A stretch of DNA of 5,226 nucleotides, from positions 1 through 5,226 of the forward strand of contig PLZL01000033.1 in the NCBI GenBank assembly GCA_003152145.1, written 5' to 3'. Both the position numbers and the translations under genes were made by a program. This DNA comes from Limisphaerales bacterium. Its GTDB lineage: Bacteria; Verrucomicrobiota; Verrucomicrobiae; Limisphaerales; UBA11358. This document shows, one piece after another, positions 4,696 to 5,226 of this stretch. Numbering within the stretch: position 1 is the first letter of the stretch; each line of letters starts with the position of its first letter. The notes below the pieces were generated by a model. It was not told the DNA's origin and did not search any database. It saw only the letters and a program-made list of their open reading frames with translations.

Positions 4696-5226
4696 AGATT
4701 TCCACCCACCCCCAATCCGCCGGCATCGCGCTCCTTATCGTGATGTGCGCGATTTTCGTGCTGTCCATTCTGGCGGCGGGGCTGGCGTTTTCGATGAAGG
4801 TCGAGAGCAAGCTGGCGATGAGCACCGACACCAACCAGCGGCTGGTCTGGCTCGGTCGCTCCGGCGTGGAACTGGCGCGTTGGGTCCTGGCGCTGGAGGC
4901 GACGACTCAACCTTATGACTCCCTGAATCAAATCTGGGCGGGCGGGACGGGCAGCATCGGCGAGACCAACAGCGCGCTGGCCGGAATTTCCTTGAGCAAT
5001 TACCAGATCGGCGACGGAACTGTGTCGGTCAAAATCACCGACCTTGAACGTTTCGCGAACATCAACACCGCCCCCGCCCCGGAAATCCAGCAGGCGCTCT
5101 CGCTCATGGGCGTGGACGCCGGTGAAATTTCCGTCGTGTCTGATTCCATCCAGGACTGGGTGCAACCGGGCGACGCGCCGCGCATCGCCGGCGCGAAGAC
5201 AGATTATTACCTGGGGCTGAACCCGC
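4692..5226 (+). CDS. gspK: Type II secretion tip pseudopilin GspK (partial, 3' end outside window)
   Basis: GspK is the large pseudopilin that caps the pseudopilus tip. The reading frame is open from ATG 4692 to the window edge, 178 codons of an expected 300 or more. The short leader MKISTHPQSAG is followed by G11/IALLIVMCAIFVLSILAAGLAF, the prepilin helix. Position +5 is Ile16, not Glu, as is characteristic of GspK. RLVWLGRSGVELARWVL (50-66) is the helical stretch seen in the family. Then VSVKITDLERFANINTA (111-127) matches the family's D..K.NLN pattern, and SDSIQDWVQPGDAPRIAGAKTDYY (150-173) matches the GspK DW-D...GAe..YY signature. In this signature Gln158 and Gly160 replace acidic residues and Lys169 replaces the usual Glu. 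The start overlaps the gspJ stop by ATGA; a Shine-Dalgarno sequence is barely visible. Confidence 0.92.
   Translation, partial: MKISTHPQSAGIALLIVMCAIFVLSILAAGLAFSMKVESKLAMSTDTNQRLVWLGRSGVELARWVLALEATTQPYDSLNQIWAGGTGSIGETNSALAGISLSNYQIGDGTVSVKITDLERFANINTAPAPEIQQALSLMGVDAGEISVVSDSIQDWVQPGDAPRIAGAKTDYYLGLNP

Noticed and set aside
4494..5165. Minus-strand 223-codon open frame across gspJ and gspK
   Set aside because: It is antisense to two clearly recognised genes and has Gly/Pro/Arg-biased shadow composition.

Overview
The window looks like chromosomal DNA of a verrucomicrobial bacterium, probably from the Pedosphaera/Limisphaera side of the phylum. This placement is inferred, not searched. 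It rests on three things: two copies of a C-terminal module (sequence like LxxSTxLxxxNW...FxR) that I associate with secreted verrucomicrobial proteins; prepilin-type leaders ending in AFTLIE; and an intergenic inverted repeat whose translation gives the peptide GSAGVPPA, which recurs in over-called ORFs of such genomes.

Left part (1-1078, minus strand). An exported 302-residue protein with four FG-GAP/VCBS-type repeats and the C-terminal module occupies 170-1078. Just downstream of it (3-149) is a second, orphan copy of the same module. It has no start codon or gene body and runs off the left edge, so it looks like the remnant of a lost paralogue. This part is visibly less GC-rich than the right part.

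Middle (1079-1560) is gene-free and divergent between the two transcription units. It contains a compact 117-bp nested inverted repeat (1337-1453) resembling a head-to-head pair of REP units.

Right part (1561-5226, plus strand). Five genes of a type II secretion system (T2SS) are packed with a 4-bp ATGA stop/start overlap at every junction: gspF (inner-membrane platform), gspH, gspI and gspJ (minor pseudopilins) and gspK (tip pseudopilin, cut by the right edge). GspF anchors the assembly machinery in the inner membrane; H, I, J and K form the tip on which the periplasmic pseudopilus is built. No gspG lies between F and H, and no gspD or gspE lies immediately upstream, so the major pseudopilin, secretin and ATPase must be encoded elsewhere. 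H and J carry unusually long prepilin leaders (about 32-33 residues), partly written in a shared short DNA repeat.

I found no RNA genes, CRISPR array, insertion sequence or convincing terminator. I see no wholly new system. The best leads are the leader repeats, the REP-like element and the orphan module.
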